Shown piece by piece: positions 5,762-11,765 of a stretch of DNA of 11,765 nt. The notes under the pieces are model-generated. The model had not been told where the DNA came from and did no database searches. It saw only the letters and a program-made list of their open reading frames with translations. This stretch comes from Candidatus Fermentithermobacillaceae bacterium (GTDB lineage Bacteria; Bacillota; Sulfobacillia; Fermentithermobacillales; Fermentithermobacillaceae), in NCBI GenBank assembly GCA_012842105.1, contig DUTL01000195.1, positions 1 through 11,765 of the forward strand, in the 5' to 3' direction. Position 1 is the stretch's first letter, and each line of letters begins with the position of its first letter. The translations under genes and the position numbers were made by a program.

Positions 5762-7924
5762 CTACTTGCTCCTCTTGTGATCCCTTGGGTTTCTCTTGAA
5801 CCTGTTTTGCCTGTCGCGGTTTTTTGAGTCTCGTTCCCTGCCGCCATGGTGGCCCGGAGAACCTCCCATACGGGTGGAAAGGTTGATTCTTCCTAGGTGA
5901 TCAACTTCTATTACTTTAACCTGAAGCTCATCTCCGATGTTCACCTTGTCCCCATTGCCCCGGTCCAAGTCATTGGACCGAACTAATCCTTCTTTGCCCG
6001 GCAGAACTTCCACGAACACGCCGAAAGGAGCTGTTCTCGTGACCTTCCCCGTGTATGTACTGCCTACTTCAACATCCCGGGTAATCTTCTCTACGATTTC
6101 CTTGGCCTTCAAACCCGTTTCTTCATCGGCCGAAGCTATGAATACACGGCCATCCTGCTCGATGTCAATCTTCACGCCGGTTTCCTGGGTAATCTTGTTG
6201 ATGGTTTTTCCTCCGGGGCCTATAACATCTCTTATCTTGTCAGGGTCTATTTCAACAATGATGATTCTCGGAGCATAAGGAGACAGTTCCTCTCTGGGTT
6301 TGTCGATTGCTTGCAGCATTTTCTGCAATACAAACAACCGTGCTGCCTTGGCCCTCTCAAGCGCCGACGTCAGGATTTGCCGTGTAACTCCGGAAATCTT
6401 GATGTCCATTTGCAGGGCGGTTATTCCGCCTTCGGTTCCCGCCACTTTAAAGTCCATGTCGCCAAGGGCGTCTTCCATCCCCTGGATGTCAGTTAAGATG
6501 ACAGCCCTGTCTTCTCCCTTTATGAGCCCCATGGCAATGCCCGCAACAGGCGCCTTAATCGGAACCCCTGCGTCCATCAGAGACAATGTGCTTCCACATA
6601 TTGAAGCCATGGAAGAAGAGCCATTTGATTCAACCACTTCAGATACAACCCTGATTGTATAGGGGAAATCTTCCTCACCGGGTATGACAGGCAAAAGAGC
6701 CCTTTCAGCAAGGGCGCCATGGCCGATTTCACGACGGCCGGGGCCCCTCATAGGCCGAGTCTCTCCTACTGAAAACGGAGGGAAATTGTAGTGATGGATA
6801 TATCGCTTGAACTCCTCCAACCCGGTTGTATCCAGTGCCTGAATGTCACTTGTAGCTCCAAGCGTTGCTATGCTAAGCACCTGGGTTTGCCCACGGGTGA
6901 AAAGGCCTGAACCGTGGACACGTGGAACAATGGATACTTCACAACTCACCGGCCTTATCTCTTCAGGCCGTCTCGAGTCAGGCCGTATCTCTTCATCGAG
7001 TATCATAGCCCTGACTTCCCGCCTCAGAATGTCGTGAAAAGCTTCTCCGACTTCGTCTTCGCGCTCAGGGTACTCACTGGAAATCTCATCGAACACGTCC
7101 TGCAAGACGGCATCGATGGCTGATTCCCGTTCAAGTTTGTCCTTGATTCTAATGGCTTCCCTGAGCCTGGGCGTAGTTATTTGGTCAACTTTACCCGCTA
7201 TGTCCTCAGACGGCGTAAAAAGCACAGGTTCCATCTTCGGTTTCCCGATTTGTTTCACAATATCTTCCTGGAACGAAACTATCTGTCTGATAACCTCATG
7301 GCCTTTCATTATCGCATCTACGATCACATCTTCAGAAACCTCGTTAGCTCCTGCTTCCACCATCAAGATAGCATCCTTGGTCCCAGCGACCGTAAGCCTG
7401 AGTTCGCTTTCCTCTTGCTGTTTCACAGTAGGGTTTATCAGGAACTCTCCGTCAATCAGGCCCACTTCCACAGCGCCTACCGGCCCGTCAAAAGGGATAT
7501 CGCTTACTGACAGGGCTGCTGAAGCGCCGATCATGCCTGCAATCTCAGGAGAGTGGTCGTGGTCTATTGCAAGAGGTATGATGACTACCTGCACGTCGTT
7601 TCGAAAACCCTTTGGGAAAAGAGGCCTCAGAGGCCGGTCTGTCACTCTGGCCTGCAGAATGGATTTCTCAGGAGGCCTACCCTCACGGCGCCCCCAGCTC
7701 CCGGGAATACGGCCTACTGCATACAGCCGTTCTTCAACATCTACCGTTAGAGGGAAAAAATCCACTCCTTCTCTTGGTTCTTTTGATGCGGTTGCAGTTA
7801 CAAGAATGGTAGTGTCTCCATACTTGACAACTACAGATCCATTGGCCTGCTTAGCAACTTTGCCAAATTCGAGTACGAATGGCTTGTCATTAATGGGCAA
7901 TGAATATCGTTTAAATTCATCCAA
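5762..7924 (-). CDS. pnp: Polyribonucleotide nucleotidyltransferase (PNPase)
   Basis: Phosphorolytic 3'-5' exoribonuclease that releases nucleoside diphosphates; a homotrimer of the RNA-decay machinery. About 720 residues, two RNase PH cores, then KH and S1 domains and a basic Arg/Lys/Asp/Asn tail. Seen, numbered from TTG 7924: GSSSMAS at 435-441, whose serines bind phosphate; catalytic Asp485, Asp491 and Lys493 in the GMEDALGDMDFKVAG segment; a KH motif VIGPGGKTI; and an S1 domain starting near GSTYTGKV. The start is taken as TTG 7924, with AAGGAAGTG six bases before it, giving MDEFKRYS and residue numbers that line up with E. coli. A GTG at 7933 would fall inside that SD. Oddity: the RNA-contacting FFRR loop reads WGRR (77-80). 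The gene lies 26 nt after rpsO, the usual partner. Confidence 0.96.
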   Translation of the reverse strand: MDEFKRYSLPINDKPFVLEFGKVAKQANGSVVVKYGDTTILVTATASKEPREGVDFFPLTVDVEERLYAVGRIPGSWGRREGRPPEKSILQARVTDRPLRPLFPKGFRNDVQVVIIPLAIDHDHSPEIAGMIGASAALSVSDIPFDGPVGAVEVGLIDGEFLINPTVKQQEESELRLTVAGTKDAILMVEAGANEVSEDVIVDAIMKGHEVIRQIVSFQEDIVKQIGKPKMEPVLFTPSEDIAGKVDQITTPRLREAIRIKDKLERESAIDAVLQDVFDEISSEYPEREDEVGEAFHDILRREVRAMILDEEIRPDSRRPEEIRPVSCEVSIVPRVHGSGLFTRGQTQVLSIATLGATSDIQALDTTGLEEFKRYIHHYNFPPFSVGETRPMRGPGRREIGHGALAERALLPVIPGEEDFPYTIRVVSEVVESNGSSSMASICGSTLSLMDAGVPIKAPVAGIAMGLIKGEDRAVILTDIQGMEDALGDMDFKVAGTEGGITALQMDIKISGVTRQILTSALERAKAARLFVLQKMLQAIDKPREELSPYAPRIIIVEIDPDKIRDVIGPGGKTINKITQETGVKIDIEQDGRVFIASADEETGLKAKEIVEKITRDVEVGSTYTGKVTRTAPFGVFVEVLPGKEGLVRSNDLDRGNGDKVNIGDELQVKVIEVDHLGRINLSTRMGGSPGHHGGRERDSKNRDRQNRFKRNPRDHKRSK

Positions 7925-7950
7925 TAAATACACTTCCTTTCAGCTTTCCG

Positions 7951-8220
7951 CTAACCCCTCAGACCAAGTTTCTCCACTATTGCCCTGTAACGTTCAGGCG
8001 ACTCCCTAAAAAGGTAATTTAAGAGGGCACGGCGCTGACCTACCATCTTCAAAAGGCCTCTCCGGCTGTGGTGATCCTTTTTGTGTACCTTCAGGTGCTC
8101 TGTCAAATAGGAAATCCTGTTTGTCAAAAGAGCGATCTGGACTTCAGGAGAACCTGTATCATTTTCGTGGCGTTTGAACCGATCAATAATGGCTTTCTTT
8201 GCGGCTGGATCAAAAGTCAA
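7951..8220 (-). CDS. rpsO: Ribosomal protein S15
   Basis: Primary-binding protein of the small subunit: it holds the 16S rRNA central-domain three-way junction. 89 residues, the standard length. Seen: FKRHENDTGSPEVQIALLT near 15-33, the S15 signature region, then KVHKKDHHSRRGLLKMVGQR and the C-terminal RALLNYL...YRAIVEKLGLRG helix. The start is TTG at 8218-8220: an in-frame TAA lies directly upstream, so no longer start is possible, and GGAGGTG sits six bases away. It is followed by pnp after 26 nt. In many bacteria S15 represses its own translation through the leader, and the leader here has features that would fit (8226-8277). Confidence 0.97.
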   Translation of the reverse strand: MTFDPAAKKAIIDRFKRHENDTGSPEVQIALLTNRISYLTEHLKVHKKDHHSRRGLLKMVGQRRALLNYLFRESPERYRAIVEKLGLRG

Positions 8221-8225
8221 TTATA

Positions 8226-8277
8226 ACACCTCCAAGATAATCGCTACGCCTTGAACCCAGCACTGCGCCGGAGGTAC
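8226..8277 (-). promoter_or_regulatory. rpsO leader with an SD-complementary segment (possible S15 autoregulatory element)
   Basis: In the 70-nt gap between ribF and rpsO, minus-strand ACCTCC (8270-8275) is a perfect complement of the rpsO SD GGAGGT (8228-8233). With G-U pairs the stem can extend to ten base pairs (8268-8277 with 8226-8235), hiding the SD. The 32-nt interior is GC-rich and could fold further. S15 autocontrol by leader structure is established in several phyla; that this leader does so is inference, because no named S15 motif was matched. Confidence 0.4.
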
Positions 8278-8290
8278 ACCGAGCCGAGTT

Positions 8291-9307
8291 TCAAGGTATA
8301 TTAGCATAGAAAATTCTATCATATGCGCCTATGCGTGTAAATAAACCCTTGCCAGGGAATTCCATGCCGTGGGCGCCGAGAACTGAAAGAGCGGTTTGAA
8401 CGTCCATGTCTACCTGCTCTTTTAATAGTTCCCTGCTCTCAAACCTCCGTTCTTCTCTAATATACTTCACAAAGAACACTTGCATACTCCCTCCGTACAA
8501 CTGCCCATTGAAACCTGGAATATGCACTTCCAACCCAATCCGGCTTCCGCCGAAAGTAGGCTTTACCCCCAGATTAGCTACGGCAGGCACCGGCTCATCC
8601 CCACAACCTCGAATCCATACTGCATAAACACCGTTTTTGGGCAAGAACTTGTCCGCCGGAAAACATACATTTGACGTAGGCATACCCATCTGCCTGCCGG
8701 CGCCGTAGCCCCTGACGATATGCCCGTAGATGCAATAGGGCCTCCCTAGAAGTTTGGAGGCTCCTTCCATGTCTCCCTCTGAAAGCAGCCGCCGTATCCT
8801 TGTACTGGAAACCACTTCGCCTTCAACTGTATAGGGCGGCACAACGCTAACTTCGAAACCCATTTCCTGCCCAATTTGCTTAAGCAGTTCAGGCGTGCCC
8901 TGCCGTTGGTGTCCAAAGGCAAAGTTGAACCCGCATACAATATATTGTGCCTTGATCAAAGTACGAAGGTAAGTGCGAATAAATTCCCTGGGACGCACTC
9001 TTGATACATCCCTGGTAAAAGGCATTGCCCAGAAGTAGTCCACCCCCATGTCCTCGAGAAGGGCTTTCTTTTCGTCCGGCGGCGTAATCAAGGTTTGATA
9101 ACCATTGTTCGACTTGACGAGGCTCTTTGGATGAGGGGTAAATGTTACTGCCATGACAGGCAAACTTGTTCTGTTTTTGATTTCAAGAGCAGTCTCAAAC
9201 AGCTGCCTGTGCCCAAGGTGTACTCCGTCAAATGCACCGATAGCGGCGACTACTTGCTGAGATCCAACATCAACTCCGGGTGTTTCCACAGTCTTCAATG
9301 GTATCAC
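8291..9307 (-). CDS. ribF: Bifunctional riboflavin kinase / FAD synthetase
   Basis: Phosphorylates riboflavin to FMN and adenylates FMN to FAD, in the cytoplasm. 338 residues in two domains. Seen: the N-terminal nucleotidyltransferase motif GAFDGVHLGH at 24-33 (HLGH at 30-33), TFTPHPKSLV near 55-64, CGFNFAFGHQRQG near 125-137, and SSTRIRRLL at 167-175. The flavokinase domain from about 188 has GRPYCIYGHIVRG and the GMPTSN motif (208-213). The C-terminus runs about 25 residues past the usual KFES...LKEQ end, a modest extension. The GTG start overlaps the truB stop (GTGA), so translation is probably coupled; a TTG at 9298 is an alternative start. It stands in the usual truB-ribF-rpsO order. Confidence 0.95.
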   Translation of the reverse strand: MIPLKTVETPGVDVGSQQVVAAIGAFDGVHLGHRQLFETALEIKNRTSLPVMAVTFTPHPKSLVKSNNGYQTLITPPDEKKALLEDMGVDYFWAMPFTRDVSRVRPREFIRTYLRTLIKAQYIVCGFNFAFGHQRQGTPELLKQIGQEMGFEVSVVPPYTVEGEVVSSTRIRRLLSEGDMEGASKLLGRPYCIYGHIVRGYGAGRQMGMPTSNVCFPADKFLPKNGVYAVWIRGCGDEPVPAVANLGVKPTFGGSRIGLEVHIPGFNGQLYGGSMQVFFVKYIREERRFESRELLKEQVDMDVQTALSVLGAHGMEFPGKGLFTRIGAYDRIFYANIP

Positions 9308-10278
9308 TCTTCCTGAATCAGTACTTTCTCATACTTAATTCTATACAATTCGTCTCCGTCCTGGGCAGCAGAGAGCACGCAAGCAATCCTCTGCCGCTTG
9401 GTAATATCGTCTGTATAGGCCCCGATAAACACGCTTTTCTTTTTGCAGGTACTTTCAGAAGTTCTCCTGACCCAGGCCTTGATTTCTCCAGGGTCCCGGA
9501 AAGCGCCTGGCTCAAGCGGCCTTCCGTGAATCACGGAAGTGATTGAATCAGGCCTGATCTCAAACAGCGGAAACTCTGCAAACACTGTATACGGGTTTAC
9601 CAGTGCATCCTGCAACGGAAAAGCCGGCGCCTTGCCTTTCAAAGACGACATAAGCACAGAGTCTTTGAGCAAAAACGTGCCCACCCGCGTCCGCAAAAGA
9701 TAAGAAACTGCAGCGCCACAACCTAACTCATCCCCAAGATCACGGGCAATCGACCTGACGTACGTGCCGCGCCCTACCCTGAGGCGGAAAATACCCCTGG
9801 GATATGTCCCGGGCTTCCAGTGCAGCAGGCAGAATTCATGAACGGTAACATCTCGTTCAGGCGCTTCGATTCTTATACCCCGCCTGGCCAGGTTATGCAG
9901 CCTCTGCCCCTTGACTTGCACTGCAGAATACGCAGGCGGGATTTGCTTTATCTCCCCTGTGTAGTTGGACAGCAACTTGCTTACATCTGAAGCCGTCAAA
10001 TGGGCACACGGCCTTTCGGACGTTATGCGGCCGTCGAAATCGCAGGTGTCAGTGGAAATTCCGAATGTAAACTCGGCAAGATACTCCTTCTCTTCATCCA
10101 GCAGGTATTCAGACAGCCGGGTATAACAACCCAGCGCCACAGGCAACACGCCCTGGGCCATAGGATCCAGGGTTCCCAGGTGCCCTGCCCTTTTCCTGTT
10201 AAAAACCCGCCTTACCTGAAGCACTGCGTCGTGTGACGTAATGCCCTTGGGTTTCAGTACATTCAAGAATCCGTCCAT
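9304..10278 (-). CDS. truB: tRNA pseudouridine-55 synthase
   Basis: Converts U55 of the tRNA T-loop to pseudouridine. 324 residues from the ATG at 10278. Seen: GFLNVLKPKGITSHDAV near the N-terminus; GHLGTLDPMAQGVLPV at 32-47 with catalytic Asp38; the substrate motif QIPPAYSAVQVKGQRLHNLAR; and GTYVRSIARDLG. After the catalytic domain there is a C-terminal region of roughly 90 residues, longer than the minimal enzyme and suggestive of a PUA-like domain, with a less conserved, Lys-rich segment (CKKKSVF). The start overlaps the last 16 nt of nrnA and has only a weak SD, which suggests translational coupling. The 3' end overlaps the ribF start by 4 nt. Confidence 0.96.
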   Translation of the reverse strand: MDGFLNVLKPKGITSHDAVLQVRRVFNRKRAGHLGTLDPMAQGVLPVALGCYTRLSEYLLDEEKEYLAEFTFGISTDTCDFDGRITSERPCAHLTASDVSKLLSNYTGEIKQIPPAYSAVQVKGQRLHNLARRGIRIEAPERDVTVHEFCLLHWKPGTYPRGIFRLRVGRGTYVRSIARDLGDELGCGAAVSYLLRTRVGTFLLKDSVLMSSLKGKAPAFPLQDALVNPYTVFAEFPLFEIRPDSITSVIHGRPLEPGAFRDPGEIKAWVRRTSESTCKKKSVFIGAYTDDITKRQRIACVLSAAQDGDELYRIKYEKVLIQEE

Positions 10279-11267
10279 ATTCCCAGCCCATCCAGAACCC
10301 CAAATACGCGGGCCCTAACCTGTTCCAAAGTTCCCTCTACAACCGCTCCCGCAGCTCTTGGGTGGCCGCCGCCTCCCAGTGAAACGGCAACTTTGGATAC
10401 ATCCACCTTTGACCTTGACCTCAAGCTCAAATGTACGGTAGCTTGGTCTTGATTTTCCTTGAAACACAAAGCAACTTCGACCCCGGCAATAGAACGTGGG
10501 TAGTCAATTACAGAATTTGCGTCTTCAAACGATGCCCTTGCGTCTTTCAGCATTTGGGCTGTCACGTCTATAGAAGCCAATTTTCCGCCCTTATGCAAAG
10601 CCAGCGTGTGCAAGGCATTCTTCAGGAGCAGCAAAGAAGAAAGGCTCCTGGTTTCATAAAGATAATCAGCAACCTGCGACGGGTTTGCCCCTGAATCTAT
10701 GAGTTCTGCGGCAACATGAAAGCACCGTGGGCTGGTGTTTTGATACCTAAATCCTCCCGTATCACTCACCAGCGCTGCGTAAAGGCAGGTTGCAACATCC
10801 GTGTCAATAGCCGCGCCCATGGCCTTGAGCAAAAAGAAAACCAGTTCGCCGGTGGCAGCAGCGTCAGGGTCGACCAGACTCGCATGGCCGAATTGGGAGT
10901 TTGAAACGTGATGGTCAATGTTGATCCAGGTTTTGGACCTGGCATAGCTTAGAGCCTCCCCTGCCCTCTCAGGGCCGGTACAGTCCAAAAACACTGTAAC
11001 GTCTGGGTCAGTTTCTTCAGGTTCCAGGCATGAAGTCATAGTGTGAAGATGCGCACCGGGCAGAAAATCATACGTGGCAGGATGAGGGTCCTGAGAAAGC
11101 AACATGGCTTTCTTGCCAAGAGAAGAGACAACCAGAGCAAGCGCCAGGCCTGAACCAATACAGTCACCGTCAGGCTTCTCATGTTCAAGGATCAAAACCC
11201 TCTTGCTCTCAGCGATGATAGTTGCTATCTGCTCAAGTTTATCCCTATGCGGAATCTTCTTGGCCAT
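10263..11267 (-). CDS. nrnA: DHH/DHHA1 phosphoesterase, nanoRNase / pAp phosphatase type
   Basis: Degrades short RNA oligonucleotides (2-5 nt) and, in characterised relatives, dephosphorylates pAp; Mn-dependent and cytoplasmic. 334 residues. Seen: motif I HEKPDGDCIGS at 29-39 (Asp33, Asp35); Asp95 in FLDCTGPERAG; the DHH motif IDHHVSN at 117-123; LVSDTGGFRYQNTS at 166-179 (Asp169); and the C-terminal DHHA1 motif GGGGHPRAAG at 298-307. The ATG has GAGGAG ten bases upstream and lies 31 nt after rbfA. Its 3' end overlaps truB by 16 nt. The rbfA-nrnA-truB order is the standard Firmicute arrangement. Some relatives act on cyclic dinucleotides (GdpP-type), but those carry extra N-terminal domains that are absent here. 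Confidence 0.94.
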   Translation of the reverse strand: MAKKIPHRDKLEQIATIIAESKRVLILEHEKPDGDCIGSGLALALVVSSLGKKAMLLSQDPHPATYDFLPGAHLHTMTSCLEPEETDPDVTVFLDCTGPERAGEALSYARSKTWINIDHHVSNSQFGHASLVDPDAAATGELVFFLLKAMGAAIDTDVATCLYAALVSDTGGFRYQNTSPRCFHVAAELIDSGANPSQVADYLYETRSLSSLLLLKNALHTLALHKGGKLASIDVTAQMLKDARASFEDANSVIDYPRSIAGVEVALCFKENQDQATVHLSLRSRSKVDVSKVAVSLGGGGHPRAAGAVVEGTLEQVRARVFGVLDGLGIWTDS

Positions 11268-11298
11268 TGATTGCCGTCTCCTCTGTCGCCACAGGTCA

Positions 11299-11658
11299 CT
11301 ATTCCTCAGGCTTGTTTTCAGATGCCCTGATTTCCGAAATAAGCCTGGATACCCGCATGCTGTGCTCTATGCCTTCATCCAAAACAAAATGTATCTCGGG
11401 AGCATATCTTATCCCGAGCGCTTTTGAAACTTCAGATCTAATCAGGCCTTGTGCGCTCTTGAAACCCTCCATGGTCTTTGCCTTGTCCTCATCTGACCCA
11501 AGAACGCTTACATATACTTTAGCCATGGACAGGTCTCTGTTAACCTCCACGTTGACAATACTGGCAAATCCTATTCGTGGATCGTTGAGGCGTCGCAACA
11601 TAAGTTCTGACACAACCTCACGAATTGATGCTGCGATTTTCTCTTGTCTTTGTGCCAC
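11299..11658 (-). CDS. rbfA: Ribosome-binding factor A
   Basis: Helps mature the 30S subunit by binding near the 5' end of 16S rRNA; important in the cold. From GTG at 11658 it has 119 residues, the usual size. Seen: an N-terminal helix RQEKIAASIREVVSELMLR, then the single KH-like domain with LNDPRIGFASIVNVEV, KVYVSVLG, GFKSAQGLIRSEVSKALG and the ending PEIHFVLDEGIEHSMRVSRLI, all standard. The start is chosen because homologues begin just before this helix and a GGGGTGG SD-like site lies five bases upstream. Longer in-frame starts to 11730 would lie inside ylxP. It begins 16 nt after the ylxP stop. Confidence 0.96.
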   Translation of the reverse strand: MAQRQEKIAASIREVVSELMLRRLNDPRIGFASIVNVEVNRDLSMAKVYVSVLGSDEDKAKTMEGFKSAQGLIRSEVSKALGIRYAPEIHFVLDEGIEHSMRVSRLISEIRASENKPEE

Positions 11659-11674
11659 GGGCACCACCCCACAG

Positions 11675-11765
11675 TCATGTAATGATGTCAATTTGGACGT
11701 CCAGCACCTGGCCATCGATGTTGCTTTCAATCCACAAAACGGCCCTCTGCAATACCTCCCTGGCA
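11675..11765 (-). CDS. ylxP: DUF503 / YlxP-like protein (3' end only)
   Basis: Only the last 29 codons and the TGA stop are in the window. The visible end (EVLQRAVLWIESN, then GQVLDVQIDII) fits the final helix and strand of the small DUF503 family, which sits between infB and rbfA in Firmicute genomes. The biochemical role is not settled, although YlxP has been linked to 30S maturation. The call rests on position plus this short C-terminal pattern. Confidence 0.7.
   Translation of the reverse strand, partial: AREVLQRAVLWIESNIDGQVLDVQIDIIT

Noticed and set aside
5758..5847. A 30-residue N-terminal extension of endonuclease IV
   Set aside because: The extension only reads through the end of pnp in another frame; the family start MRFGVHLS coincides with the ATG at 5757.
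7116..8009. Long plus-strand open frame of 297 codons opposite pnp
   Set aside because: It lies antisense to highly conserved PNPase codons; its Ser/Thr-rich composition is that of a complementary-strand shadow, and no SD or domain was recognised.
11659..11730. Longer rbfA start inside ylxP
   Set aside because: The added 24 residues are the out-of-frame end of ylxP and have no counterpart in RbfA proteins.
1..11765. Mobile elements, CRISPR arrays, tRNA or rRNA genes
   Set aside because: No transposase or integrase motifs, spaced direct repeats, cloverleaf sequences or rRNA segments were seen on either strand.

Overview
The window reads as a chromosomal segment of a spore-forming Firmicute, probably Clostridia. 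The evidence is strong GGAGGT-type Shine-Dalgarno (SD) sites, free use of GTG and TTG starts, an RNase J gene, a Spo0E-like reading frame beside a Spo0A-type box, and the gene order ylxP-rbfA-nrnA-truB-ribF-rpsO-pnp, which is the classic tail of the Firmicute nusA-infB operon. Species cannot be named from sequence alone. No transposase, phage gene, tRNA, rRNA or CRISPR array was seen.

Right part (11765 down to 4870, minus strand): a compact cluster in the order ylxP (3' end only), rbfA, nrnA, truB, ribF, rpsO, pnp, nfo. nrnA/truB overlap by 16 nt, truB/ribF by 4 nt, and pnp/nfo are 4 nt apart. It combines ribosome maturation (RbfA), tRNA modification (TruB), flavin cofactor synthesis (RibF), ribosomal protein S15, RNA decay (NrnA, PNPase) and DNA base-damage repair (endonuclease IV). 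rpsO starts with TTG and its leader contains a perfect complement of its own SD.

Middle part (4869 down to 3453): an accessory-looking island of small genes. It holds a Spo0E-like phosphatase frame (minus, 4488-4670) with a good terminator, a TATAAT promoter and an exact Spo0A-box heptamer, but no ATG, GTG or TTG start. A small unrecognised membrane protein (plus, 4089-4403) converges on it. Divergent from that is a glycine-zipper YflT/general-stress-type protein (minus, 3453-3956) with its own hairpin terminator.

Left part (3348 down to 1, minus): rnj (RNase J), deoB (phosphopentomutase) and the 5' part of a uridine-phosphorylase-like gene.

The conserved genes form a coherent RNA and nucleotide economy. 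PNPase and RNase J degrade RNA, NrnA finishes short oligonucleotides, and the nucleoside phosphorylase plus DeoB turn nucleosides into base and ribose-5-phosphate. The least ordinary part is the Spo0E-like locus, a candidate sporulation-feedback element with either a non-standard start or a recent start-codon loss.
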